A stretch of DNA of 7,261 nucleotides from Acidobacteriota bacterium (GCA_003222935.1 QHXL01000044.1:497-7757); one strand, 5' to 3'. Numbered from the stretch's first letter, positions 1 to 6,296 are shown. Notes: generated by a model not told the origin, from the letters alone. A program made the numbers and translations.

Positions 1-1193
1 TCCGTCCCAAGCACAGCGGCGTTCACATCCCCAAGTGCAATCGACACCGCCCCGGTGAGGGTCGCCATATCAATAATCTTCGTGGCGCCAAGTTTCTTCG
101 CATACGCTATAGCGTCGGCAAGAATCAATCTGCCTTCTGCGTCGGTGTTGATAACTTCGATAGTCTTGCCAGTCATTGCTCGCACGACATCTCCCGGCTT
201 AGTTGCTTTGCCAGATGGGAGATTCTCCGTACAAGGTGCGACACCCAGAACTGGAATGGGTGGTTTGAGTTGGGCTATCGCACGCATCGCACCCATCACA
301 GTCGCGCCGCCGGTCATGTCGTATTTCATCAGCTCCATGTGCTCCCCGGGCTTGAGTGAAATACCGCCCGAGTCGAACGTGACGCCTTTACCGACAAACG
401 AAAGCAGTTCCCTGTTACTTTCGCTACTTTCGTCGAAATTTGCTGGCACGTATTTGAGTATGATTAACTTCGCCGGCTCTTCCGACCCGCGTGAGACGCT
501 CAATAGCGATCCCATGCCTTCCTGTTCCATGCGGGCTTCGTCAAGGACATCGATACTTAACCCAAACTCGTTTGCAATTTCGCGAGCGCGATCCGCCATG
601 TCTGAAGGAGTCATGTACGCGCCAGGCTCGTTGGCGAGATCGCGGGTGAAGTTTATTGATTCGCCAATTACCTTCCCTGCCTCGACTCCACGTTTCGCCG
701 CTTCGCCGTCTCCATCCATTACTACAACCAGTCGGTCCACGGTCTTTTGTTCTTTATCGACCGTTCTGTATTTGTCTGGATCAAACACTGATATGAATGC
801 ACCCTGCACAGCAGCAGAGCTGGCTGCTTCTGTATCTTCAGTGCGCCGCGGAACGACCGCGATTGTCTTAGCATTCTTACTTCGAAGTGAACGGACTGCG
901 GTGCCCGCCATGTTCGAAACACTCGCTGTTCGGTATTCGTCAGCACTGCCTACACCAACCAGCAAGAGTCGTTGTGAATGGAGTCGATCATTTCCTACCA
1001 AATGAAAATAGGCTGTCTCACCTTCTTTACCGGAAAACTCTTCGGCGTCGATAATCGACTTCACCAGACCACCCGATAGTTCGTCTAACTTTTTTAAGAA
1101 TCCTTCGTTCGGTTTTTCATCCTTGAAGACCGCGACTGCAATAGCCTGAACATCCAACTGTTCAATTGGCCCCTGACTAGCTTCGACTTGCAT
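1..1193 (-). CDS. pepA: Leucyl aminopeptidase, M17 family (3' end cut by window)
   Basis: Cytosolic two-metal exopeptidase that removes N-terminal residues, Leu-like ones preferentially in the family, from peptides. The minus-strand frame is open from the ATG at 1193 to the window edge, giving 397 codons. E. coli PepA has about 503, so roughly the last 100 residues are outside. The M17 active site is intact: K269 and D274 in GKGVTFDSGG, catalytic K281 in SLKP, D292 in KYDMTGGA, and D351, E353 and catalytic R355 in NTDAEGRL. These are within one position of the E. coli numbering. Residues 1 to about 160 form the divergent N-terminal domain. The start is supported by AGGAG 11 bases upstream and by agreement in length with the family. 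It lies 47 bases after smpB, probably as last or near-last gene of the same operon. No frameshift is seen; no signal peptide. Confidence 0.96.
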   Translation of the reverse strand, partial: MQVEASQGPIEQLDVQAIAVAVFKDEKPNEGFLKKLDELSGGLVKSIIDAEEFSGKEGETAYFHLVGNDRLHSQRLLLVGVGSADEYRTASVSNMAGTAVRSLRSKNAKTIAVVPRRTEDTEAASSAAVQGAFISVFDPDKYRTVDKEQKTVDRLVVVMDGDGEAAKRGVEAGKVIGESINFTRDLANEPGAYMTPSDMADRAREIANEFGLSIDVLDEARMEQEGMGSLLSVSRGSEEPAKLIILKYVPANFDESSESNRELLSFVGKGVTFDSGGISLKPGEHMELMKYDMTGGATVMGAMRAIAQLKPPIPVLGVAPCTENLPSGKATKPGDVVRAMTGKTIEVINTDAEGRLILADAIAYAKKLGATKIIDMATLTGAVSIALGDVNAAVLGT

Positions 1194-1240
1194 GTGAGTG
1201 TTTTCTCCTATGAATTTGGGATGAGTTCTTGCAACCCGCT

Positions 1241-1702
1241 TTATCTATTGCGTTCTTTTAACTGTGCCCTGGCTTCACGTTCCACAGTTTTCTTCAACTC
1301 AGCTTCGCGCTTGTCGTACATCTTCTTACCGCGAGCCACGCCGACCTCAATCTTGATCCGACCATTTTTCAAGTAGACCTGGGTAGGGACTAAAGTCATT
1401 CCTTGCCGGGCAGTTGCCTCGTCCAGGCGTGATATTTCGCGCTTGTGAAGCAGTAACTTCCGCGTCCTTAGTGGTTCGTGATTCTCGCGGTTACCATGAG
1501 AATAAGGCGAAATGTGAGCATTAAACAACCAAGCCTCGCCATCTCGAACTGAAACGTACGCTTCCTTCAATTGCACGCGTCCGTCCATGGCGCTTTTAAC
1601 TTCAGTTCCAGTCAGCGCTATACCAGCTTCGTACTTGTCGGAGATGTGATAGTTATAAAACGCAGCACGATTTGCCGCTAATACTTTTTCCTCTTTCGCC
1701 AT
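1241..1702 (-). CDS. smpB: SsrA-binding protein SmpB
   Basis: Small basic RNA-binding protein that delivers tmRNA to stalled ribosomes, so that nascent chains are tagged for degradation and ribosomes are released. At 153 residues it is of usual length (about 150-160). Recognisable parts are the N-terminal ANRAAFYNYHI (9-20), EAGIALTGTEVKS (25-37), the middle beta-barrel with AWLFNAHISPYSHGN, and the C-terminal GKKMYDKRE (about 125-133). A Lys/Arg/Glu-rich tail follows, which in the family folds into a helix in the mRNA channel. The family's common EVKSLR is EVKSAM here, so the Arg after Ser-Leu is missing; this is probably lineage variation. The Shine-Dalgarno is modest (GAAGAG shortly before the ATG). 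It sits 44 bases after the cystathionine beta-synthase gene and 47 before pepA, suggesting co-transcription. The tmRNA gene itself (ssrA) is not in this window. Confidence 0.96.
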   Translation of the reverse strand: MAKEEKVLAANRAAFYNYHISDKYEAGIALTGTEVKSAMDGRVQLKEAYVSVRDGEAWLFNAHISPYSHGNRENHEPLRTRKLLLHKREISRLDEATARQGMTLVPTQVYLKNGRIKIEVGVARGKKMYDKREAELKKTVEREARAQLKERNR

Positions 1703-1746
1703 ACATCTCTTCGAGGTACGTCTTCAGCCTACCTTCGTGAAATTCG

Positions 1747-3114
1747 TTACGGTCTCAGTTTAAGATCCAACACGTCGTGCCTGGTGATTATGCCCACGAT
1801 GCGTCCGTATTCTTCGACCAGCACGGCCGGACTTATTTGGAGTCGCCTCGTGACTTCATTTGAACTCGCATCCACATCAACGGTGGGAAAGCTCGATTCC
1901 ATCACTTCACTCACGGGGGTATTGAGAAGGTCGCGATCTCGGACGACTTTCGCGAGCACTCGATTCTCACGCAACGCACCAACGGCGCGCCCTTCGTCTA
2001 AAACCGGGATCTGCGTTAGTCCAAGCTCGTCCATTTTCGCCAACGCGTCACCAACCGTTTCAGTTGGCATCACTGATACGAGTGCTTTGGGAGCTTGAGG
2101 TTTCTTAGTTCCGCTTATCAAACCGGCAGTGATCTTTTGTGGTTCGAGTAAGCGTTTCTCTTTCAACCACTCGTCGGAATGATGCTTCGTAAGGTAATGC
2201 TCGCCTGTATCGCAAACAATAAAGACGACGATTCCATTTTCGTCGAGCGTGCTCGCGACACGAAGTGCTGCGGCCAGGTTTGTCCCGGTCGAGCCGCCGC
2301 AAAAAATTCCTTCCATCCGCCCCAACTGTCTCGACAATTCGAATGAGTCGCTATCGGTAACATTAATTACTTCGTCAACGTACTTGATGTGAACATTGGG
2401 CGGCACAATCTCCTGGCCAATACCTTCAACAAGGTAGGGTGTCGCTTCGACGAGTTTCCCGGTCTCTTTGTATGTCTTGAATATCGAACCGTATGGATCG
2501 GCGCCGATGATCTTGATGGCCGGATTCTTTTCTTTTAGGAATCTGCCGGTGCCGGAGATCGTTCCACCTGTGCCAAGACCGGCAACAAAGTGAGTAATCT
2601 TCCCATCCGTCTGGTCCCAGACTTCAGGACCGGTTGTTCGATAGTGAGCTTCGGGGTTTGCCGGATTCGAATATTGATCAGGATAGAACGAATTTGGTGT
2701 CTCGGCGGCGATGCGACGCGCAGTGGAAACGTAGTGATCGGGTGTTCCGGGTTTTGCAGAGACGGGTGTAATGACAACGTCGGCCCCGAGCGCCTTCAAG
2801 TATCTCGACTTCTCGACCGAGGCCTTGTCGGTCATCACAAAGATGCACTTGTAGCCTTTAACTGCTGCTGCCAGGGCTAAACCGATACCGGTGTTGCCTG
2901 AGGTAGCCTCGATCACCGTACCACCAGGTTTCAGAGAGCCGTCTTTTTCAGCGGCCTCAATCATTGCCACGCCAATTCGATCTTTAACCGAATAGCCGGG
3001 ATTGAGATTCTCCATTTTGGCGAAAATTTTCGCCTTTACACCCTTGGCCAGGCGGTTGAGTCGCACAAGCGGTGTACGACCAATCAACCCGAGAACGTTC
3101 TCATGGAATTCCAT
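1747..3114 (-). CDS. cbs: Cystathionine beta-synthase, PLP fold with C-terminal CBS-domain pair
   Basis: Cytosolic fold-type II PLP enzyme, predicted to condense serine (or an activated serine) with homocysteine to cystathionine, the entry to reverse transsulfuration. The catalytic part covers about residues 1-315: PLP lysine K44 in GYSVKDR, the substrate/cofactor loop SGNTG (72-76), the phosphate-binding GTGGT (181-185), and S275 in CGGSTG contacting the pyridine nitrogen. The EGIG motif (230-233) resembles cystathionine beta-synthases more than cysteine synthases. The C-terminus carries two CBS domains (about 342-392 and 399-452), a Bateman module that binds adenosyl ligands in many proteins. 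There is no N-terminal heme-binding extension of the animal type: the protein starts directly at the catalytic domain. GGAG 7-10 bases before the ATG supports the start. An O-acetylserine-dependent cysteine synthase activity cannot be excluded from sequence. No gene for the next enzyme, cystathionine gamma-lyase, is in the window. Confidence 0.93.
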   Translation of the reverse strand: MEFHENVLGLIGRTPLVRLNRLAKGVKAKIFAKMENLNPGYSVKDRIGVAMIEAAEKDGSLKPGGTVIEATSGNTGIGLALAAAVKGYKCIFVMTDKASVEKSRYLKALGADVVITPVSAKPGTPDHYVSTARRIAAETPNSFYPDQYSNPANPEAHYRTTGPEVWDQTDGKITHFVAGLGTGGTISGTGRFLKEKNPAIKIIGADPYGSIFKTYKETGKLVEATPYLVEGIGQEIVPPNVHIKYVDEVINVTDSDSFELSRQLGRMEGIFCGGSTGTNLAAALRVASTLDENGIVVFIVCDTGEHYLTKHHSDEWLKEKRLLEPQKITAGLISGTKKPQAPKALVSVMPTETVGDALAKMDELGLTQIPVLDEGRAVGALRENRVLAKVVRDRDLLNTPVSEVMESSFPTVDVDASSNEVTRRLQISPAVLVEEYGRIVGIITRHDVLDLKLRP

Positions 3115-3148
3115 CAGTCACTCCGACCTTTTTCTGAAGTACAGAATA

Positions 3149-3157
3149 TCTATAACA
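3149..3157 (-). promoter_or_regulatory. Extended -10 promoter for the beta-synthase/smpB/pepA operon
   Basis: On the minus strand TG-T-TATAGA gives a TGn extended -10 element five of six bases from TATAAT. Seventeen bases upstream the -35 region (TAGCCG) is poor, as is common with extended -10 promoters. Initiation about 7 bases downstream, near 3142, would give a leader of about 28 bases that contains the GGAG ribosome site. The octamer ACAGAATA (plus strand) occurs at 3141-3148 and again at 3155-3162, so it brackets the -10. No experimental start is known to me. Confidence 0.45.
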
Positions 3158-3219
3158 GAATACCGGTCGTGCGGCTATTTGCCATGGCGAGTGGGCTTTG
3201 AACGGATGAAGGATTTATT

Positions 3220-3320
3220 GATCATTGGTGATTTTCCATTTCTCATTTGTCATTTTGAAGGCCACGAACTACTTACGTTCCTACCAATGACTAATGACAA
3301 ATGGAAAATGACCAATGATC
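3220..3320. repeat. 35-bp inverted repeat made of CATT-type heptamers
   Basis: Left arm 3220-3254 and right arm 3286-3320 are inverted copies with 32 of 35 positions identical, around a 31-base spacer. Each arm is itself a run of 7-base units. The left arm reads CATTGGT, GATTTTC, CATTTCT, CATTTGT, CATTTTG (3223-3257). The right arm, read on the minus strand from 3317 down to 3283, is CATTGGT, CATTTTC, CATTTGT, CATTAGT, CATTGGT. The hexamer GATTTA occurs just outside both ends (3212-3217 and 3324-3329) and could be a target duplication, though 6 AT-rich bases may match by chance. It carries no coding capacity. It looks like a non-autonomous palindromic element or a short tandemly repeated repetitive sequence of the kind known in cyanobacteria. 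Transcribed, it would form a long stem-loop. Confidence 0.85.
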
Positions 3321-3372
3321 CATGATTTAAATAAGCGCTCTCGTCGCGAACGCGCGACCTCAAAATGTTAGA

Positions 3373-3404
3373 GCCCGGATGTGCTCTCCCCTTCACATCC
3401 GGGC
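3373..3404 (-). terminator. GC-rich hairpin, possible terminator of the glycine-zipper gene
   Basis: Perfect 11-bp arms GCCCGGATGTG and CACATCCGGGC enclose a 10-base loop. The stem begins about 54 bases after the stop codon at 3458 on the minus strand. On that strand G-U pairs could lengthen the stem by up to three pairs. The following sequence TCTAACATTTTG is only weakly U-rich, so this is not a textbook intrinsic terminator. It may instead protect the 3' end of the transcript. Confidence 0.45.
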
Positions 3405-3457
3405 CCCCACAAGGCCACTCATCTTGCAATGTGTGACCGAACTCGTTATTCCAAAAC

Positions 3458-3880
3458 TTAGTAACGTCGACGGTTCTTGTTGCGCAGTACGTAGGTGTAA
3501 AGTGCCGCTCCTCCACCGCCGGCAATTGCGCCGATAATTGCACCTTTTCTACCACCAATCGCCGCGCCCACGACCGTACCTGCTCCCGCGCCAATACCAG
3601 TTGTTATCTTGTCGCGCGAGCTCTCCCAAACTGACCTGTCGCGGTAGTAACCATCACTTCCATAACGGGAACTGCTGTCATAGCGTGAACCGCTGTAAAC
3701 GTTGTTTCGATAACCTGATTCACGGTAAACCCTGTCGTTATAAACCCGACCCTGGTCGTATCGTCTGCCGTAGTTGGTTCGACTGTTTGTCGCGCAACGT
3801 CCGCGTGTTTGTGCTCCAACCGGAATTGCTGCGAAGCTCAGTGCCAACAAAAAAACTATGCTTGGGGCTAGCTTTCTCAT
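3458..3880 (-). CDS. Secreted Tyr/Arg/Ser-rich glycine-zipper protein
   Basis: Small exported protein of 140 residues; specific function unknown. Residues 1-23 form a signal peptide: MRK, a hydrophobic stretch SIVFLLALSFAAI, then VGA before Gln24, a typical signal peptidase I site. Residues about 34-83 are low-complexity and rich in Tyr, Arg, Ser, Asp and Gly. Tyrosines fall at 37, 41, 47, 52, 57, 62, 67, 73 and 78, close to one every five residues. Residues about 95-126 form a glycine zipper (GIGAGAGTVVGAAIGG, then GAIIGAIAGGGGAAL) that could pair as a membrane hairpin, and the protein ends in a basic NKNRRRY. It resembles the loosely defined YMGG-like Gly-zipper family, of which outer-membrane or envelope association is inferred. 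There is one cysteine, C29, six residues after the predicted cleavage, so it is not a lipoprotein lipobox. GGAGGA lies 7 bases before the ATG. It is monocistronic and divergent from the gene at 4079. Confidence 0.8.
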   Translation of the reverse strand: MRKLAPSIVFLLALSFAAIPVGAQTRGRCATNSRTNYGRRYDQGRVYNDRVYRESGYRNNVYSGSRYDSSSRYGSDGYYRDRSVWESSRDKITTGIGAGAGTVVGAAIGGRKGAIIGAIAGGGGAALYTYVLRNKNRRRY

Positions 3881-3905
3881 TCTTGTTCCTCCGCCATTCC
3901 TTTTG

Positions 3906-3920
3906 GCAATGAGTGTGCCA
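3906..3920 (-). promoter_or_regulatory. Sigma-54 type -24/-12 promoter for the glycine-zipper gene
   Basis: The minus strand reads TGGCAC, five bases, TTGC, the exact core consensus and spacing of RpoN promoters; only the base after GC (C instead of A/T) departs. With GC at -13/-12, transcription would start near 3894. That leaves a 14-base leader, GCGGAGGAACAAGA, holding the GGAGGA ribosome site, before the ATG at 3880. The geometry is right for a real promoter. The same bases also form a perfect inverted repeat TTTTGGCA-N7-TGCCAAAA (3901-3923), so a repressor site or leader hairpin is the alternative reading. No convincing sigma-70 promoter was found for this gene. Confidence 0.6.
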
Positions 3921-4027
3921 AAATCAGCGAACCGTCTTTTTGCCCTATTTCGCTATCAAAATGCGATCTGACATTGTGAGGAATTCTCAGAAGAGGCGGG
4001 AGTATCAACGATTACGTATGCTCGACG

Positions 4028-4056
4028 TTTACAACACTTACCTTTTGGGGTATTGA
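4028..4056 (+). promoter_or_regulatory. Sigma-70-like promoter for the gene at 4079
   Basis: TTTACA (4028-4033, five of six to TTGACA) and TATTGA (4051-4056, four of six to TATAAT) are 17 bases apart. Initiation near 4063 would give a leader of about 16 bases. That leader has no clear Shine-Dalgarno, so translation of the gene would rely on weak or leader-independent initiation. Match quality is ordinary, so this is tentative. Confidence 0.35.
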
Positions 4057-4078
4057 GAGAACCGCTAACAAACCGCCA

Positions 4079-5080
4079 ATGTCGCACCAACTCCAAAGCG
4101 TGCTCCTGCTTAACGCCGCTGAAGTAAATCAACTGCTCACAATGAACGTGTGCATCGAGTTAATGGCGGAAGCACTCGCTGATCTCTCGAGTGGCAACCT
4201 GGTGCAACCACTCCGTATGGTCCTTCGCCCGCCTGATGCCCGCGGTGTATTGGCGATGATGCCTGCGTACCGACGAGGTGAAGGAAGCGCTTATGGATTG
4301 AAAGCAATTTGCTTCTTTCATGGAAACCCGGCGTTTGGGAAGGACGCACATCAAGGCTGCGTGCTGCTCTCAAGTGGTGAAACGGGCGAACTCCTCGCGA
4401 TCATCAATGCCTCTGCGATAACCGCGCTGAGAACAGCGGCTGTCTCGGCAGTCGCGACCAAACTTCTTTCCCGCAACGATGCAAGTGAACTAACGATAAT
4501 TGGCTCGGGTGTCCAGGCACGAACTCACCTCGTAGCACTTTCGCAGGTTCGCTCAATAAGGCGAGCGCGAGTGGTCAGCCGCAATCCGGAACATCCAAAA
4601 CAATTAGCGAAAGAGATGCGTACTACACTTCCCTTTCCGATTGAACCAGTAGGCAGTATTGAGGAGGCCCTCAGAGACGCAGAATTGATCGTTACCGCAA
4701 CGAGTTCTCGGCAACCTGTGCTGCGCCGCGAGTGGATTTCAGACGGGGCTCACATCAATGCGATCGGCACCTACTCACCGGAAGCACGCGAGATCGACAG
4801 TGCAACGATGGTAGCGTCTCGATTTTTTGTCGATAGACGCGAGTCGGCATTAAATGAAGCAGGAGACTATCTACTGCCGTTGAAAGAAGGACTAATTGGA
4901 CCGAACGACATCATCGCTGAAGTCGGTGAAGTACTGCTCGGACAAAAACGAGGCCGCACTTCCGCTGACGACATCACTCTTTTCAAATCATTAGGACTCG
5001 CCGTTGAAGACATGGCTTGCGCTGAGTATTTGTATCAACGAGCTCAAATAGAAAAGGTCGGTACATGGATTAAGTTCTGA
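4079..5080 (+). CDS. Ornithine cyclodeaminase/mu-crystallin family NAD(P)-dependent enzyme
   Basis: Cytosolic protein of 333 residues, normal family length (310-350). Members interconvert amino acids and imines or ketimines: ornithine or lysine cyclodeamination, alanine dehydrogenation, pyrroline-2-carboxylate or ketimine reduction. The N-terminal substrate/dimer domain contains K75 (YGLKAICFF) and R118 (ITALRTAAVSAVA), matching the conserved substrate-binding Lys and Arg. The Rossmann part begins at IIGSGVQART (140-149) with the GxGxQA dinucleotide loop, followed by VTATSSRQPV and INAIGTYSPEAREID (226-240). True ornithine cyclodeaminases have a catalytic Asp in a GGDCPGKTE-type segment here. 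This protein has GTYSPEAREID, closer to the ketimine reductase/mu-crystallin form, so cyclodeaminase activity is unlikely. The start matches family N-termini but has no good ribosome site; the nearest purine run is about 17 bases away. It may be co-transcribed with the hydrolase 40 bases downstream. Substrate unknown. Confidence 0.9.
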   Translation: MSHQLQSVLLLNAAEVNQLLTMNVCIELMAEALADLSSGNLVQPLRMVLRPPDARGVLAMMPAYRRGEGSAYGLKAICFFHGNPAFGKDAHQGCVLLSSGETGELLAIINASAITALRTAAVSAVATKLLSRNDASELTIIGSGVQARTHLVALSQVRSIRRARVVSRNPEHPKQLAKEMRTTLPFPIEPVGSIEEALRDAELIVTATSSRQPVLRREWISDGAHINAIGTYSPEAREIDSATMVASRFFVDRRESALNEAGDYLLPLKEGLIGPNDIIAEVGEVLLGQKRGRTSADDITLFKSLGLAVEDMACAEYLYQRAQIEKVGTWIKF

Positions 5081-5120
5081 AATGTAGTTCAAACCGTAAC
5101 GTTAAAAGGAGAACCACCTC

Positions 5121-6296
5121 ATGCTCTCGACTTCTCGGTTTTTCGTTTTGTTAGTTTTGCTAATTCTAGTGCCGGCAGTTGGCGTAGCGCAGACGGAAAC
5201 AAAACCGCAGCCACTTCCGGTCAAGTCTCACACTGACGAAGTCTCCTTTAAAACCTTCGACGGTTACGATCTGTTCGGCAAACTAACTCTGCCCGATACG
5301 CCCGGGCGCCACGCGATTCTTATCTACGTGCAATGCGCCGAAGGTATGACCGTTGACATGAAGCGAAGGGGTGGGAAAAACGGTACTTTCAACTACTTCG
5401 ATCTCTATCGCGAGAAACTTCCTGAAATGAACGTTGGGTTCTTTAGCTACGAGGGTCGTGGAATTCAAATGGGCCCGGATCTGCCTCGCTATGAAAAGAT
5501 CGATTGGGATATCTACAACACGAGCTCTCTCGAAAATAAAGTTCGCGACGTTATCGCTGCGATCGAAATTGTCCGAAAACAAAAGGGAGTGGACGCTTCT
5601 CAAATATTTCTGATTGGCGCCAGCGAAGGCACGTTACTCGCTGCTGAAGTCGCCTCGCGAGTCCCCAAACAGGTCAAGGGTTTATTGCTCTACGGAGTGT
5701 TGACCAGCAACATGCGAGAGAACTTCAAATACATCGTTACTGACGGTTCATATGTCGCCTACCTGGGTTATTTTGATATCGACAAAGATGGAAGAATCTC
5801 GCGTGAGGAATTTGAGAAGGATCGTTCGGGGTTTCGGAAACGAAGTCTAACGAACATCGATTTCAAAATTTTCGACAAGGACAATGACGGGTTCTTTACC
5901 GTCGAAGATAGAAGAGCGTTGTCGTCGGTATTGGTACAAGCCGCCGATACGGAAAACTGGGAAATATTAAACGCGTGGCTTAAGTCTGCGGCCGCGGTCG
6001 CTACTCCGAAGGGTTGGTTCCAGGACCATTTCGCTCACAAACCGATCTCGGACTTCCTTTCTCAATTGAAACAACCGATCGGTTTCTTTCAAGGTGCACA
6101 AGATATTTCCGTCCCAATTGCTGGTGTTCGCAATCTCGAAGAACGCGCGAAGAAAGAGGGCAAGAAGAACTTCGAATTTTATTACTTCGACGATCTCGAT
6201 CATTCACTGAATATTGGATTCTACTTCTACAACGGCAAGCTTCCCGCCGGCCACGTGGCAATCTTTGATTTCCTTAAGAGACACGTCAAAAAATAA
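5121..6296 (+). CDS. Secreted alpha/beta hydrolase with two EF-hands inserted in the lid
   Basis: Exported serine hydrolase of 391 residues. A signal peptide (1-23: hydrophobic FFVLLVLLILVPAVG, then GVA before Gln24) points to the periplasm or outside. The hydrolase core runs from about residue 40 to the end: central strands AILIYVQC and GFFSYEGRG, nucleophile elbow GASEG with Ser168, acid Asp328 in GAQDISVP, and His361 in DLDHSL, a complete catalytic triad in the usual order. Between nucleophile and acid sits an extended region with two EF-hand loops: DIDKDGRISREE (219-230, canonical D-x-D-x-D-G-x-I-x-x-x-E) and DKDNDGFFTVED (252-263, Asp instead of Glu at position 12). They are 21 residues apart, about the spacing of a paired EF-hand lobe, so calcium probably shapes or gates the lid. 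AAGGAG lies 9 bases before the ATG. It follows the gene at 4079 by 40 bases. Substrate (ester, peptide or other) cannot be told from sequence. Confidence 0.88.
   Translation: MLSTSRFFVLLVLLILVPAVGVAQTETKPQPLPVKSHTDEVSFKTFDGYDLFGKLTLPDTPGRHAILIYVQCAEGMTVDMKRRGGKNGTFNYFDLYREKLPEMNVGFFSYEGRGIQMGPDLPRYEKIDWDIYNTSSLENKVRDVIAAIEIVRKQKGVDASQIFLIGASEGTLLAAEVASRVPKQVKGLLLYGVLTSNMRENFKYIVTDGSYVAYLGYFDIDKDGRISREEFEKDRSGFRKRSLTNIDFKIFDKDNDGFFTVEDRRALSSVLVQAADTENWEILNAWLKSAAAVATPKGWFQDHFAHKPISDFLSQLKQPIGFFQGAQDISVPIAGVRNLEERAKKEGKKNFEFYYFDDLDHSLNIGFYFYNGKLPAGHVAIFDFLKRHVKK

Larger units (their letters stand above)
3115..3457. other. Gene-free stretch with promoter, heptamer inverted repeat and hairpins
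   Basis: This 343-base stretch lies between two minus-strand genes. In order of increasing coordinate it holds the beta-synthase ribosome site and promoter (3115-3160), an unassigned segment (3161-3219), a 35-bp inverted repeat of CATT-type heptamers (3220-3320), and a small perfect hairpin with 6-bp arms GTCGCG/CGCGAC and loop AACG (3343-3358). An 11-bp GC-rich hairpin (3373-3404) follows, then a short tail after the stop of the glycine-zipper gene. Open frames crossing it in either strand show no protein-like composition or start signals, so no gene is called. Confidence 0.7.

Noticed and set aside
55..1005. Long plus-strand open frame of 316 codons
   Set aside because: It lies antisense to pepA, whose frame contains every M17 catalytic motif. 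The plus-strand product is Ser/Arg-rich without recognisable domains.
3220..3320. CRISPR-like array from the repeated CATT heptamers
   Set aside because: Units are 7 bases with no unique spacers of constant length, and the two blocks are inverted relative to each other.
3002..3325. Plus-strand open frame of 107 codons running from the beta-synthase 5' end into the intergenic repeat
   Set aside because: Half is antisense to the beta-synthase and the other half is the promoter and inverted repeat; no ribosome site and no protein-like pattern.
3343..3358. Small GTCGCG/CGCGAC hairpin as a separate terminator
   Set aside because: Only 6 pairs, no T-run on either strand, and adjacent to a much stronger hairpin; kept only as a note in the intergenic description.
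3250..3594. Minus-strand open frame of 114 codons through the intergenic hairpins
   Set aside because: Overlaps the 3' part of the glycine-zipper gene in another frame and reads through the hairpin and heptamer repeat; no start signal.
3538..3912. Plus-strand open frame antisense to the glycine-zipper gene
   Set aside because: The opposite strand encodes a clear signal peptide, glycine zipper and good ribosome site; this frame is a shadow of biased codons.
3971..3990. lac-operator-like TTGTGAGGAATT
   Set aside because: Resemblance is limited to a few bases and the symmetric partner half-site of a lac-type operator is absent.
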